Below, one piece after another: positions 15,107 through 23,213 of a stretch of 44,170 bases of DNA. The stretch's first letter is position 1. Each line of letters starts with the position of its first letter. The translations under genes and the position numbers were made by a program. Source of the stretch: Bacteroidales bacterium (GTDB taxonomy: Bacteria > Bacteroidota > Bacteroidia > Bacteroidales > UBA932); NCBI GenBank assembly GCA_017519185.1, contig JAFWSX010000020.1, positions 1-44,170 of the forward strand. The letters are read 5' to 3'. The notes under the pieces are model-generated. The model saw nothing but the letters and a program-made list of their open reading frames with translations. It was not told the origin of the DNA and searched no databases.

Positions 15107-18100
15107 ATGGTTAAACAAATCTTAAAGTTAACGGGTGTGATAATCACCCTTCTCACCCTGTGCTGGAACATTCCGGCACTGGCTCAGAACCGCACTGTTA
15201 CTGGTGTAGTCACAGATACGGACGGCCAGCCGGTTGTAGGCGCCTCTGTGTTTGTGGCAGGTGATACCAGGACAGGTACGGCTACAGGAGAGAACGGACA
15301 GTTCTCGCTGAGCATCCCCCAAAATGCCGTTCTTACCATTTCCAGCATCGGCTATAAAACTGTTTCACTGCCTACCGGTAACCGCAGCAGTTTCGAAGTG
15401 ACTCTTGAGGAAGATGCACAATTCCTTGAAGAGACTGTCGTGATCGGTTATGGTACCGCAAAGAAGTCCGATGTGACTGGCTCAATCGCATCAGTCAGTC
15501 AGGATGTCCTGAGGCAGATTCCTGCGGGCGATATTACCACTGCCCTCCAGGGTCGTGTCGCGGGTGTGGAAATGAGGTCAACCTCTACCAAACCTGGTGC
15601 TACGATGCGTATCCGTATCCGTGGTACACGTTCCCTCTCAGCCGACAACAACCCTTTGATCGTGCTTGACGGTATTCCTTTCTCCGGCAGCCTTGCCGAC
15701 ATCAACACCGACGATGTCAAGAGCATCGACATACTCAAGGATGCGTCATCAACGGCTATCTACGGTTCCCGCGGCGCGAACGGTGTCATAATGATAACCA
15801 CCGAGCACGGTGCTCAGGGCGCTCCGGTAAGGGTCAATTTCAATACCTATGGTATGTACAAGCAATGGCTTCCTTATCCGTTTATGAACACCAAGCAGCT
15901 CACCGAACTCCGTGACCTTGCCAAGAAATACATTGACGGAGCGGACGAGTACAGGGATCTGTATGACACGGACTGGCAGGCAATCTACTACGAGCCCGGC
16001 TATGCAGTGCAGAACAACCTTTCAGTGACCGGCAGTACGAACGGCGGCAACTTCTCTCTTGGCGCCAGCTACTACAAAGATGAGTCGAATATCCCTACCG
16101 AAGGTTTCGACCGTGTCAATGTCAGGGGAAGCATCGACCAGAAGATAGGTAAGTATTTCGCCGTAGGTTTCTCAACCAACCTTGGTACGAACAAGAACTA
16201 TGGCCAGGGTGCCGGCGGTGCGCAGGTTGACCTGACTCCTATGGTAAGCCCCTTTGACGAGAACGGCAACATTCGCCGTGGTGCCATCAATATGCCTAAG
16301 GACCAGAACTATGTGGTCAAGACCCGTGAGCTGATGTATGAAATCGCAGATCAGAACATCAACGAGTCAATAAGGTACAGTGCATACAACAACGCATATA
16401 TAGAAGTTGAAGCGCCGTTCCTCAAAGGCCTTAAATACCGCCTCAACGGAGGTTACAACTTCAGAATGAATGAAACCGGAACTTTCAGGGGCCAGGGTAT
16501 CCTGAACAGCGTGCTCACTGAGCCCGCAACTGCAAGCCGCTCCTGGAATCTGAGCAAGAACTGGACTCTCGAGAACCTGCTGACTTTCAACAGGACCTTC
16601 AACGATGTCCACAGCCTGAACATTACCGGTATGTTCTCTGCCGAGTCGGCCACTAGCTATGGCAACAGCTTCTCTTCACGCGGTGTTCCCGCCGACTATA
16701 TGCTCTACTACTATATGGGTGACGGCGCCGGTGACCTCACCTTCAGCCCGAACAACCAGTCATACAGCAAGACCAACCTGATGTCTGTGATGGGCCGTGT
16801 GATGTACTCATACGCCAACAAGTATATGATTTCCGCTACCGTCCGTTCCGATGGCTCTTCAAGGCTGGCAGACGGCAAGAAATGGCATACATATCCTGCC
16901 GTATCTCTCGGATGGAACATCAGCAACGAGGATTTCATGAAGAGCGTCGCCTGGGTTGACATGCTGAAGATCAGGGCCGGTTACGGACAGACTTCAAACC
17001 AGTCTATCTCTCCTTATTCTACTCTTGGCCGTCTTTCTTCACGCTACTACAACTACGACACCGACTATGTAACTGCCTACTACGTCACTTCTCTTCCGAA
17101 CAATGACCTCGGATGGGAGTATTCTGAGACCTGGAACTTCGGTATCGACTACGGCTTCTTCAACGGACGCCTGAGCGGTAGTTTCGAGTATTACCACGTC
17201 CTCACCAAAGACCTGTTGATGACTATCAACCTTCCTTCAACGGCAGGTGTAAGCAGCTATACGGCTAATGTCGGCAAGACGATGAACAACGGTGTCGAGT
17301 TCACCGTCAACGGCACGCTGATCCAGCATCGCGGTGACGGGTTCAACTGGACCGCAGGCCTTAACTTCTATCACAATCACAACGAGATTGTGGAACTGGC
17401 ATCAGGCCAGCCTGAGGACAGGGCAAACAACTGGTATGTGGGCTATCCTGTCAATTCGTTCCGCGAGTACGTTTACGAAGGACTCTGGCAGCAGGATGAA
17501 GAGGCTCTGCGCGAGAAACTCGAGCCCGGTGGAAACGTCGGTATGATCAAGGTTCAGTACAACGGAGAATATGATGCAAACGGTGACCCCGTCAGGGTTA
17601 TCGGCGATGACGACAAGGTTGTAATGACTAACGAGGCCAAGCTTCAGGGCGGTTTCAACTCGACAATGTCCTGGAAAGGTTTCGACTTCACCGTAGTCGG
17701 CAGCTTCCAGGTAGGAGGTATGCTGACATCCAACATACACAACGGCTATCAGAACCTTCTGTCTGGCCGTCGTAACAACGTGGTCGTTGACTACTGGACT
17801 CCTGAAACTCCCAATGTAAGGTTCCCTGCTCCCGGCGGTGCGACATCCGGCGGTGACAATGCGAAGTACATAGAGACAGCTTCAAGATGGACTGGATCCA
17901 ATATCCTCATCAACACCATCACTCTCGGTTACAATCTTGCCAACATCAAGGCGGTGAAGAATTTCGGCCTGCGCAACTGCCGCATCTACGCAACAGTCCA
18001 GAACCCGTTCGTAATCTACTCACCGTTCTATAAAGAGACCGGTATCCGTCCTGTTTCAAACAGCGGCGCTTTCGCTGTGTCTCAGGGAACACCCCCGACA

Positions 18101-18136
18101 GTCAACTATCTGCTCGGTCTTAACCTGTCATTCTAA
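15107..18136 (+). CDS. susC: SusC/RagA-type TonB-dependent glycan transporter
   Basis: 1009 residues. Signal peptide to about residue 26 (WNIPALAQ), then a carboxypeptidase-regulatory-like domain (VTGVVTDTDGQPVVGASV), the plug with EETVVIGYGTAKKSDVTGS, the SusC signature LKDASSTAIYGSRGANGVI, and a beta barrel ending in LGLNLSF with a terminal Phe. It imports oligosaccharides across the outer membrane using TonB energy, with SusD as lid. No N-terminal STN domain, so it is not expected to signal to an anti-sigma factor itself. The susD gene starts 18 bases after its stop. Substrate not readable from sequence. Confidence 0.95.
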   Translation: MVKQILKLTGVIITLLTLCWNIPALAQNRTVTGVVTDTDGQPVVGASVFVAGDTRTGTATGENGQFSLSIPQNAVLTISSIGYKTVSLPTGNRSSFEVTLEEDAQFLEETVVIGYGTAKKSDVTGSIASVSQDVLRQIPAGDITTALQGRVAGVEMRSTSTKPGATMRIRIRGTRSLSADNNPLIVLDGIPFSGSLADINTDDVKSIDILKDASSTAIYGSRGANGVIMITTEHGAQGAPVRVNFNTYGMYKQWLPYPFMNTKQLTELRDLAKKYIDGADEYRDLYDTDWQAIYYEPGYAVQNNLSVTGSTNGGNFSLGASYYKDESNIPTEGFDRVNVRGSIDQKIGKYFAVGFSTNLGTNKNYGQGAGGAQVDLTPMVSPFDENGNIRRGAINMPKDQNYVVKTRELMYEIADQNINESIRYSAYNNAYIEVEAPFLKGLKYRLNGGYNFRMNETGTFRGQGILNSVLTEPATASRSWNLSKNWTLENLLTFNRTFNDVHSLNITGMFSAESATSYGNSFSSRGVPADYMLYYYMGDGAGDLTFSPNNQSYSKTNLMSVMGRVMYSYANKYMISATVRSDGSSRLADGKKWHTYPAVSLGWNISNEDFMKSVAWVDMLKIRAGYGQTSNQSISPYSTLGRLSSRYYNYDTDYVTAYYVTSLPNNDLGWEYSETWNFGIDYGFFNGRLSGSFEYYHVLTKDLLMTINLPSTAGVSSYTANVGKTMNNGVEFTVNGTLIQHRGDGFNWTAGLNFYHNHNEIVELASGQPEDRANNWYVGYPVNSFREYVYEGLWQQDEEALREKLEPGGNVGMIKVQYNGEYDANGDPVRVIGDDDKVVMTNEAKLQGGFNSTMSWKGFDFTVVGSFQVGGMLTSNIHNGYQNLLSGRRNNVVVDYWTPETPNVRFPAPGGATSGGDNAKYIETASRWTGSNILINTITLGYNLANIKAVKNFGLRNCRIYATVQNPFVIYSPFYKETGIRPVSNSGAFAVSQGTPPTVNYLLGLNLSF

Positions 18137-18154
18137 CCTAAAGTCCGAATAGCC

Positions 18155-20185
18155 ATGAAAACATTAAAATATTTTGCATTAGTAACTATTCTTTCAATAG
18201 TGTGCGTTTCCTGTGGTGAGGACTTCCTGAAGGAGCAGCCCAGGACTCTGTTCGTCCCTTCTTATTTCAGCACTGAAGCTGGCGTTGAAGGAGGATTGAA
18301 CTATATGTATTACCATCTGAGGAATGTATATGGCGGTGGTAATATGATCAACCAGATGGGCCCCGGAACTGACGAGTTCACCACCGGCGGATCTGCACGT
18401 ATCGAGCACCAGGTGGCTGATATGGGTGAAGGTACGACCCAGTGGTCTGCTTCCCAGAACCCCGCTTCTTCAACCTGGACTACCTGCTTTGGCAATATCA
18501 ATACTGCCAACGGCGTTATCGAAAACGGTGAAAAGAACGGAGTGTCTCCTGCACTTCTTGCCGAAGCATATTTCTTCCGCGCATTTGACTATTTCCTGCT
18601 GGTCCAGACCTTCGGCGGCGTTCCGATGGATCTTGGCTCAGGTGAGCTGAAGTTCAATGCTTCGCCCAGCCGTACTTCCATCCGCAACACTGTAGATGAA
18701 GTATATGACAAATGTATCATCCCTGATTTCCAATATGCAGTAGACAATCTGCCTGATGCTCCCAGGGTAAAGGGCGCCGTGACCAAGACTGTAGCCCGCC
18801 TCTTTCTTGCCAAGGCCTATCTTACATATGCCTGGTGGAATGAAAATCCTAAAAACATCCCGACATATCCCGAGACCACTACTAATGCCGAAGGCCAGTC
18901 TCACTCAGTCGTAAGGGATGCATCCAAGGCTAAGGGGTACTTCCAGAAAGCATACGATATTGCACTGGAAGGTATCAACAAGGCTCCTGGCATCTATGGA
19001 CTTGAAGAGACAGAATATGACCTTTGGAGGGGTTCCAACAAGTATTCGAAGGAGTTCCTGCTCTATGCAGACTACACCATCGACAACGTGCAGTATGGCG
19101 GTACCGACCTGACGAACTCCGGCGGCGGCGCACCTGACAACTGCGAGTTCTGGTATCACAACCCGAACTACACCTACATCAGGGCCGGTCTGTCTCCGGA
19201 ACGCAAGATCACCAAGGGAGTAGAGGAGTGGTCATCCGGAGCTGCCATCACCCGTTCTGCAGAGCAGGGTTACGGACGTCCCTGGACTCGTATGGCTCCT
19301 GTACACGAGGTGTTCTACAACACTTTCGTCAATGACCACGACAGCCGTCTTGACGTGACCTTCAATATGGCATACCGCCAGAACTATTCAAGGTACAACA
19401 AGAAGGAGAAATCTCACGTGGTATATGGCGCCAACAACCTGCCTGTCGAGTATGACGGCGTGATCCTCAAGTTCCTGTCGAAGAACCAGGAACCTGGCGT
19501 CGTCGTATATCCTATGGACCGTCCGGGCGTTACCGATATGAAGGGTCCGTCAGCATACGCCGGAGGTGAGATGCCTGGCGAGTCAGCTTTCGTCATAGAG
19601 CCCAACCACATCGGCCGCAACAACTACCCGGGCCCCTGGAAGGTGTCAGTTTATCGTACCGACAAGGGTGAAAATGAGCCCGGAGCTCCGAACTCCGGAA
19701 ACTTCCGTCCGTTGGTTATCGCCCGTTTCGCCGAACTGTATTTCGTGGCAGCCGAGGCTTATGTCAAGGGTGCTACCGGCAGCCAGAGCGCTTCAGACCT
19801 GATGAAGGTCATCCGCGCCCGTGCAGGCAAGTGGAATTTCTCTGTAGCTGACCAGAAGGCTGTTTCATACGACTACAGTGCCGAACTGGTTGCAGAGACT
19901 CCTGCCACCATCACGATTGACTGGTTGCTCGACGAGTACAGCCGCGAGTTCTTCGGTGAGTCAAGGCGATGGTTCGACCTTGTCCGCACTCAAACCTGGG
20001 CTGACAGGGCTGCTACCTATAAGATGACCGAGGCGTTCACCAAGAACGATCCCAACGAGCATACTTATAAGAGGGTAATCGAGCCTCACCACTACATCAG
20101 GCCTATTCCTATCGACCACCTGAACGGTCTTGAGATGACTGATGAAGAGAAGGCGGTATACCAGAATCCCGGCTATCTGAACTAG
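18155..20185 (+). CDS. susD: SusD/RagB-family glycan-binding lipoprotein
   Basis: 676 residues, longer than most SusD proteins (about 500-600). Lipobox VCVSC with Cys20. SusD features: early DFLKEQPRT, helical TPR region with AYFFRAFDYFLLVQTFGGVP, and the C-terminal PF07980-like part ending with EYSREFFGESRRWFDLVRT and HHYIRPIPIDHLNGLEM. Surface lipoprotein that binds the glycan and closes over SusC. Directly followed by a strong terminator, so it may be the last highly expressed gene of the unit. Confidence 0.95.
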   Translation: MKTLKYFALVTILSIVCVSCGEDFLKEQPRTLFVPSYFSTEAGVEGGLNYMYYHLRNVYGGGNMINQMGPGTDEFTTGGSARIEHQVADMGEGTTQWSASQNPASSTWTTCFGNINTANGVIENGEKNGVSPALLAEAYFFRAFDYFLLVQTFGGVPMDLGSGELKFNASPSRTSIRNTVDEVYDKCIIPDFQYAVDNLPDAPRVKGAVTKTVARLFLAKAYLTYAWWNENPKNIPTYPETTTNAEGQSHSVVRDASKAKGYFQKAYDIALEGINKAPGIYGLEETEYDLWRGSNKYSKEFLLYADYTIDNVQYGGTDLTNSGGGAPDNCEFWYHNPNYTYIRAGLSPERKITKGVEEWSSGAAITRSAEQGYGRPWTRMAPVHEVFYNTFVNDHDSRLDVTFNMAYRQNYSRYNKKEKSHVVYGANNLPVEYDGVILKFLSKNQEPGVVVYPMDRPGVTDMKGPSAYAGGEMPGESAFVIEPNHIGRNNYPGPWKVSVYRTDKGENEPGAPNSGNFRPLVIARFAELYFVAAEAYVKGATGSQSASDLMKVIRARAGKWNFSVADQKAVSYDYSAELVAETPATITIDWLLDEYSREFFGESRRWFDLVRTQTWADRAATYKMTEAFTKNDPNEHTYKRVIEPHHYIRPIPIDHLNGLEMTDEEKAVYQNPGYLN

Positions 20186-20202
20186 TTTATTTATAATTAG
20201 AG

Positions 20203-20234
20203 CAAAGGCCGCTCAAATGGGCGGCCTTTGTTTT
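20203..20234 (+). terminator. Intrinsic terminator between susD and GH130
   Basis: CAAAGGCCGC (20203-20212) pairs perfectly with GCGGCCTTTG (20221-20230) around an 8-base loop, followed by TTTT. It ends 7 bases before the GH130 ATG, so it may limit expression of that gene relative to susCD. Confidence 0.85.
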
Positions 20235-20240
20235 CAAGTT

Positions 20241-21356
20241 ATGAAGAAGCTTCTTCTCTCTTTTGTGATGATCCTGCTGGCAGTTGGTTGTGCCGACCGA
20301 AATGTCAGCAATCTGCCGGACTGGGCGCTTGGTGATTTCGTCAGGCCTGATGGAGTCGGTCCCGTAATCAGCCCGGATCATTCCATCCGCTTTTTCTGTC
20401 CGATGACGCAGGACAGTGTCGGATGGATGGAGAGTGACACCTTCAATCCCGGTGCGACGCTCATCGACGGCCGGATGGCCGTGATATTCCGGGCTGAAGA
20501 CAATTCTGCGACTGGCATAGGCAAGCGTACTTCGCGGCTTGGACTTGCTTACACCACGGACGGAATCCATATGGACATCCAGCCGGAGCCTGTGCTCTAT
20601 CCGGCTGACGATGGTTTCAAGGATTACGACTGGCCGGGCGGCTGTGAGGATCCGCGCATCGCGGTTACTGAGGACGGTCTCTACGTGATGATGTATACTT
20701 CCTGGAACCGCAAGGTGCCCAGGCTGAGCGTAGCGACTTCGCGCGACCTGGTGCACTGGACAAAGCACGGACCGGCTTTCGCTGATGCATACGACGGCCG
20801 TTTCGGTGAGGTTCAGAGCAAGTCCGGCTCTATTGTCACTACACTCAAGGGCAACCGTCAGGTTATAGCGAAAATAGGGGGGAAGTATCTTATGTACTGG
20901 GGCGAGCATATGGTGAATCTCGCCGAATCTGTCGATCTGATCCACTGGACTCCTCGCGTCAACGAGGACGGCAGCCTGAAGGGAGTTCTTTTCCCCCGTG
21001 ACGGTTTCTTCGACAGCGCCCTGACTGAGTGCGGTCCTCCGGCTCTGCTTACCGACCGCGGAATCCTGCTGCTCTACAACGGCAAGAACCGCAAGGATGA
21101 GCGTGGCGATGCCCGCTATCCCGCGGGTACTTACGCGGCGGGGCAGGTGCTTTTCGATGCCGGCAACCCTGAGCAGGTGCTCAAGCGTCTCGACGAGCCT
21201 TTCTTCGTGCCGACCGAAGATTTCGAGAAGAGCGGACAGTATGTCGACGGCACTGTCTTCATCGAGGGCCTCACATGGTACAAGAAACGCTGGTATCTGT
21301 TCTACGGCTGCGCGGATTCTTTCGTTGGAGTGGCTGTCTGCAAGCCTCGCCGATAG
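20241..21356 (+). CDS. Glycoside hydrolase/phosphorylase family 130 lipoprotein (beta-mannoside-active)
   Basis: 371 residues from ATG 20241; an upstream in-frame GTG at 20217 lies inside the terminator hairpin and is rejected. N-terminal lipobox AVGC (Cys17) places it in the periplasm or membrane. GH130 five-bladed propeller motifs: FNPGATLIDGRMAVIFRAED, GGCEDPRI with E136-D137-P-R139, and GPPALLTDRGILLLYNG. GH130 includes intracellular mannoside phosphorylases and exported beta-1,2-mannosidases; the export signal favours a hydrolase, but this is an inference. It probably removes mannose from the oligosaccharide imported by SusCD. The gene is convergent with the toxin-antitoxin operon, four bases apart. 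Confidence 0.85.
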   Translation: MKKLLLSFVMILLAVGCADRNVSNLPDWALGDFVRPDGVGPVISPDHSIRFFCPMTQDSVGWMESDTFNPGATLIDGRMAVIFRAEDNSATGIGKRTSRLGLAYTTDGIHMDIQPEPVLYPADDGFKDYDWPGGCEDPRIAVTEDGLYVMMYTSWNRKVPRLSVATSRDLVHWTKHGPAFADAYDGRFGEVQSKSGSIVTTLKGNRQVIAKIGGKYLMYWGEHMVNLAESVDLIHWTPRVNEDGSLKGVLFPRDGFFDSALTECGPPALLTDRGILLLYNGKNRKDERGDARYPAGTYAAGQVLFDAGNPEQVLKRLDEPFFVPTEDFEKSGQYVDGTVFIEGLTWYKKRWYLFYGCADSFVGVAVCKPRR

Positions 21357-21360
21357 CCTG

Positions 21361-21567
21361 TTACATTATCAGCCTTATGCGCCCCTCGTTCTTGCAGAAT
21401 GTGTCGGGGTGAGCCATTATTGCGGCATATATCATCTTGCCGTCGACAGGCTTGCCGTCCCGTCGGGCGAGCAGCCCCCGCTTGTTGATTTCGCGGGCAA
21501 TCTGCTCCGTCCGCATACCATATCCCGACGATGCGAGCACAAACACTATGGCTTCTTCGAGTTTCAT
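21361..21567 (-). CDS. Small HARE-HTH-like winged-helix protein
   Basis: 68 residues. The pattern LEEAIVFVLASSGYGMRTEQ, IAREINKRGLL, GKPVDGKMIYAAIMAH, DTF and IRLIM fits the HARE-HTH fold (seen in restriction endonucleases, RNA polymerase delta and chromatin factors), which binds DNA. No catalytic residues. It lies 14 bases after the PIN toxin on the same strand, with no promoter-like sequence between, so it is probably the third gene of the operon. Role could be extra regulation or DNA targeting; unknown. Confidence 0.65.
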   Translation of the reverse strand: MKLEEAIVFVLASSGYGMRTEQIAREINKRGLLARRDGKPVDGKMIYAAIMAHPDTFCKNEGRIRLIM

Positions 21568-21581
21568 AGGAATAAAGAAGT

Positions 21582-22001
21582 CTATTCTTCAAAGACCGAC
21601 CGATAGTATTCTTCTACCGTATAGGTCGGTTTAGAGGTGAATGATTTGAACTTTTTGTCGCTTGTCACTATGCTGTCGCACTCTTCGCACATAGCACAAC
21701 TGAGTTGTATTGCATCTTCATAGTCTGGTACCGAACTGCTATTGGCTTCTTCTATATTAAATCTCGAAACAGGGCAGACAATGATTATATCGCATAGGAA
21801 TGACATAGCGCGTCGGAACTCTTCTACTGGAACTTTGTTGGCCTGTGTTGTGACGTACGCCGCGTCTACTATTGACTGAGTTGTCGCAACTATCTTGATG
21901 GCTCCTTTTTGCGCGGCTGACAGCAGCATGATTGCCTTATGATGATTATCTCTCTTGCGGTCGAGTATGTCGATTATCGCATTGGTGTCAAAGAATGTCA
22001 T
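21582..22001 (-). CDS. PIN-domain ribonuclease toxin (VapC-like)
   Basis: 139 residues. PIN acidic residues are visible: Asp5 in FDTNAIIDIL, Asp93/Asp96 in DYEDAIQL and Asp115 in IVTSDKKF. PIN toxins cleave specific RNAs (tRNA or rRNA) with Mg2+. The start codon overlaps the antitoxin stop by four bases (ATGA, 22001-21998), so translation is coupled. Base composition is more AT-rich than the PUL beside it, suggesting acquisition. Confidence 0.85.
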   Translation of the reverse strand: MTFFDTNAIIDILDRKRDNHHKAIMLLSAAQKGAIKIVATTQSIVDAAYVTTQANKVPVEEFRRAMSFLCDIIIVCPVSRFNIEEANSSSVPDYEDAIQLSCAMCEECDSIVTSDKKFKSFTSKPTYTVEEYYRSVFEE

Positions 22002-22264
22002 TTGGAAAGGATGTATTGCGATTTGGAGTCGAGTCTATTCATTTCTTCTGTTGTGCCTTCAAGCAACGATCCCAGTTTCAACATCTCGGCAGATGGCTGG
22101 TAATCCTTTGGATTCAATTTCGGTACTGTGCCTGTGACGGCTTCGCCGAGGATGTTGTTGATGTAACTGTTGACGGAACGGTGCTGCTTCTTTGCCGCGG
22201 CTTTGACCTTCTGGAAAAGGCTTTCGTCCATCCTGACAATGGTTTGTCTCATTACTGTCTGCAT
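21998..22264 (-). CDS. Ribbon-helix-helix antitoxin of the PIN toxin
   Basis: 88 residues from ATG 22264. A longer frame reaches 22345 but would contain the promoter and operator, so it is rejected. The N-terminal part (RQTIVRMDESLFQKVKAAAK, HRSVNSYINNILGEAV) is a typical RHH/CopG-type DNA-binding domain; the C-terminal part (KLNPKDYQPSAEML onward) is suited to wrap the toxin. It should neutralise the PIN protein and repress its own operon at the palindrome 22296-22327. Confidence 0.82.
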   Translation of the reverse strand: MQTVMRQTIVRMDESLFQKVKAAAKKQHRSVNSYINNILGEAVTGTVPKLNPKDYQPSAEMLKLGSLLEGTTEEMNRLDSKSQYILSK

Positions 22265-22280
22265 AATATCTTCTTTTCTG

Positions 22281-22288
22281 CAAAGATA
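22281..22288 (-). promoter_or_regulatory. -7 element TATCTTTG for the toxin-antitoxin operon
   Basis: Perfect consensus on the minus strand 16 bases before the antitoxin ATG at 22264. A possible -33 TTG lies in the spacer of the palindrome just upstream. Confidence 0.65.
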
Positions 22289-22295
22289 TATAAAA

Positions 22296-22327
22296 ATGCT
22301 ATCATATTTCAAGGAATATGATAGCAT
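22296..22327 (-). promoter_or_regulatory. Perfect 13-bp inverted repeat: candidate toxin-antitoxin operator
   Basis: ATGCTATCATATT (22296-22308) and AATATGATAGCAT (22315-22327) are perfect inverted repeats with a 6-base spacer. The palindrome covers the -33 region of the operon promoter, where an RHH dimer pair would block RNA polymerase. No second function such as a terminator is suggested, as no U-tract follows. Confidence 0.8.
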
Positions 22328-22371
22328 CGGTGGCGGAGAAAACATCAGCAGTATGCTGAATTATACGAGTG

Positions 22372-22566
22372 TTATTTATATTTCTGGAAATTGTATTTTT
22401 TGCGGATTATCGCTTTTGTCTCTTCATCCTGATGGGTGAAGTATGTCTTGAATCCGGGGCAGAAGTTGATGTGCCAGCGCCAAAACCGGCCGAGCACTGA
22501 TTTGGGGCTCTTGTCGTAATGTGCGCGGAACTTGCAGTTCTCGCAAGGGTATTTCTGGCTTTCCAT
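22372..22566 (-). CDS. Small CxxC protein of unknown function
   Basis: 64 residues. Begins with YPCENCKFRAHYDKSPKS, then LGRFWRWHINFCPGFKTYF and a basic end. One CxxC pair plus a later Cys and His could bind zinc or a cluster. The pattern resembles a short conserved Bacteroidota protein that I recall only as hypothetical. The ATG is two bases after the flavin reductase stop, so it is its operon partner. Confidence 0.7.
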   Translation of the reverse strand: MESQKYPCENCKFRAHYDKSPKSVLGRFWRWHINFCPGFKTYFTHQDEETKAIIRKKYNFQKYK

Positions 22567-22568
22567 GG

Positions 22569-23159
22569 CTATTCTGTGAACTTCTTTCCTGCTCCCCAGG
22601 CTTTGCCGACTTCTTCTCCGATGGCGCGGTAGCACATTGCCGCTGCGTCGAAGACGATGGGCTGGAGTTTTGCCAGGTCGACCTTGCCGTCGGTGAGGAT
22701 GCTCTCGTCGGCGCTCATATTGACTACTTCGCCCACGAGGATTCCGTCTGCCCAACTGATGACCTTGCACTCGAGGGTGAGGGGATACTGGTCGATGATG
22801 GGGGCGTCTACGTTGGGGCTGGGGGTGACGCTGAAGCCTACCTTGGCTACTTTGTCTGCCACTTTGTTGCCGCTCACGAGGCCGAAGTAGTCTGACTCGG
22901 CTACTGTACGTGCGTCTGCGAAGCTTACGGTGAAGGCGCGTGTACGCTCAAGGTTCTTCGTGGTCTTGTGGTTCGACAGGCTGACGACGATCTGCTTGAA
23001 GTCGTACTGGCCGGCCCAGGCTGCCATCATCACGTCGGGGGTTTTGTCTGCGTCCCAGGTGGCGATCATCACGCACGGCTGGGGTGTGGTTACGAGTGCG
23101 TGCTCAGGCCCGAAATTCTTGCGGCCTGCAACTTCTTTGAATGTATTTTCTGAGTTCAT
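22569..23159 (-). CDS. Flavin reductase-like FMN-binding protein (flavoredoxin type)
   Basis: 196 residues. Split-barrel FMN-binding features: CVMIATWDADKTPDVMMAAW, IVVSLSNHKTTKNLE, AFTVSFADA and SDYFGLVSGNKVADK. Members bind FMN and act as flavin reductases or electron carriers in the cytoplasm of anaerobes. No signal peptide. Upstream, TTACTTTGC is close to the -7 consensus but not perfect. Electron partner unknown. Confidence 0.85.
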   Translation of the reverse strand: MNSENTFKEVAGRKNFGPEHALVTTPQPCVMIATWDADKTPDVMMAAWAGQYDFKQIVVSLSNHKTTKNLERTRAFTVSFADARTVAESDYFGLVSGNKVADKVAKVGFSVTPSPNVDAPIIDQYPLTLECKVISWADGILVGEVVNMSADESILTDGKVDLAKLQPIVFDAAAMCYRAIGEEVGKAWGAGKKFTE

Positions 23160-23213
23160 ATTCTTATGGTTTTATGCAAAGTAACAAAAACGCGGTTGTT
23201 TTCCCGAAAATAA

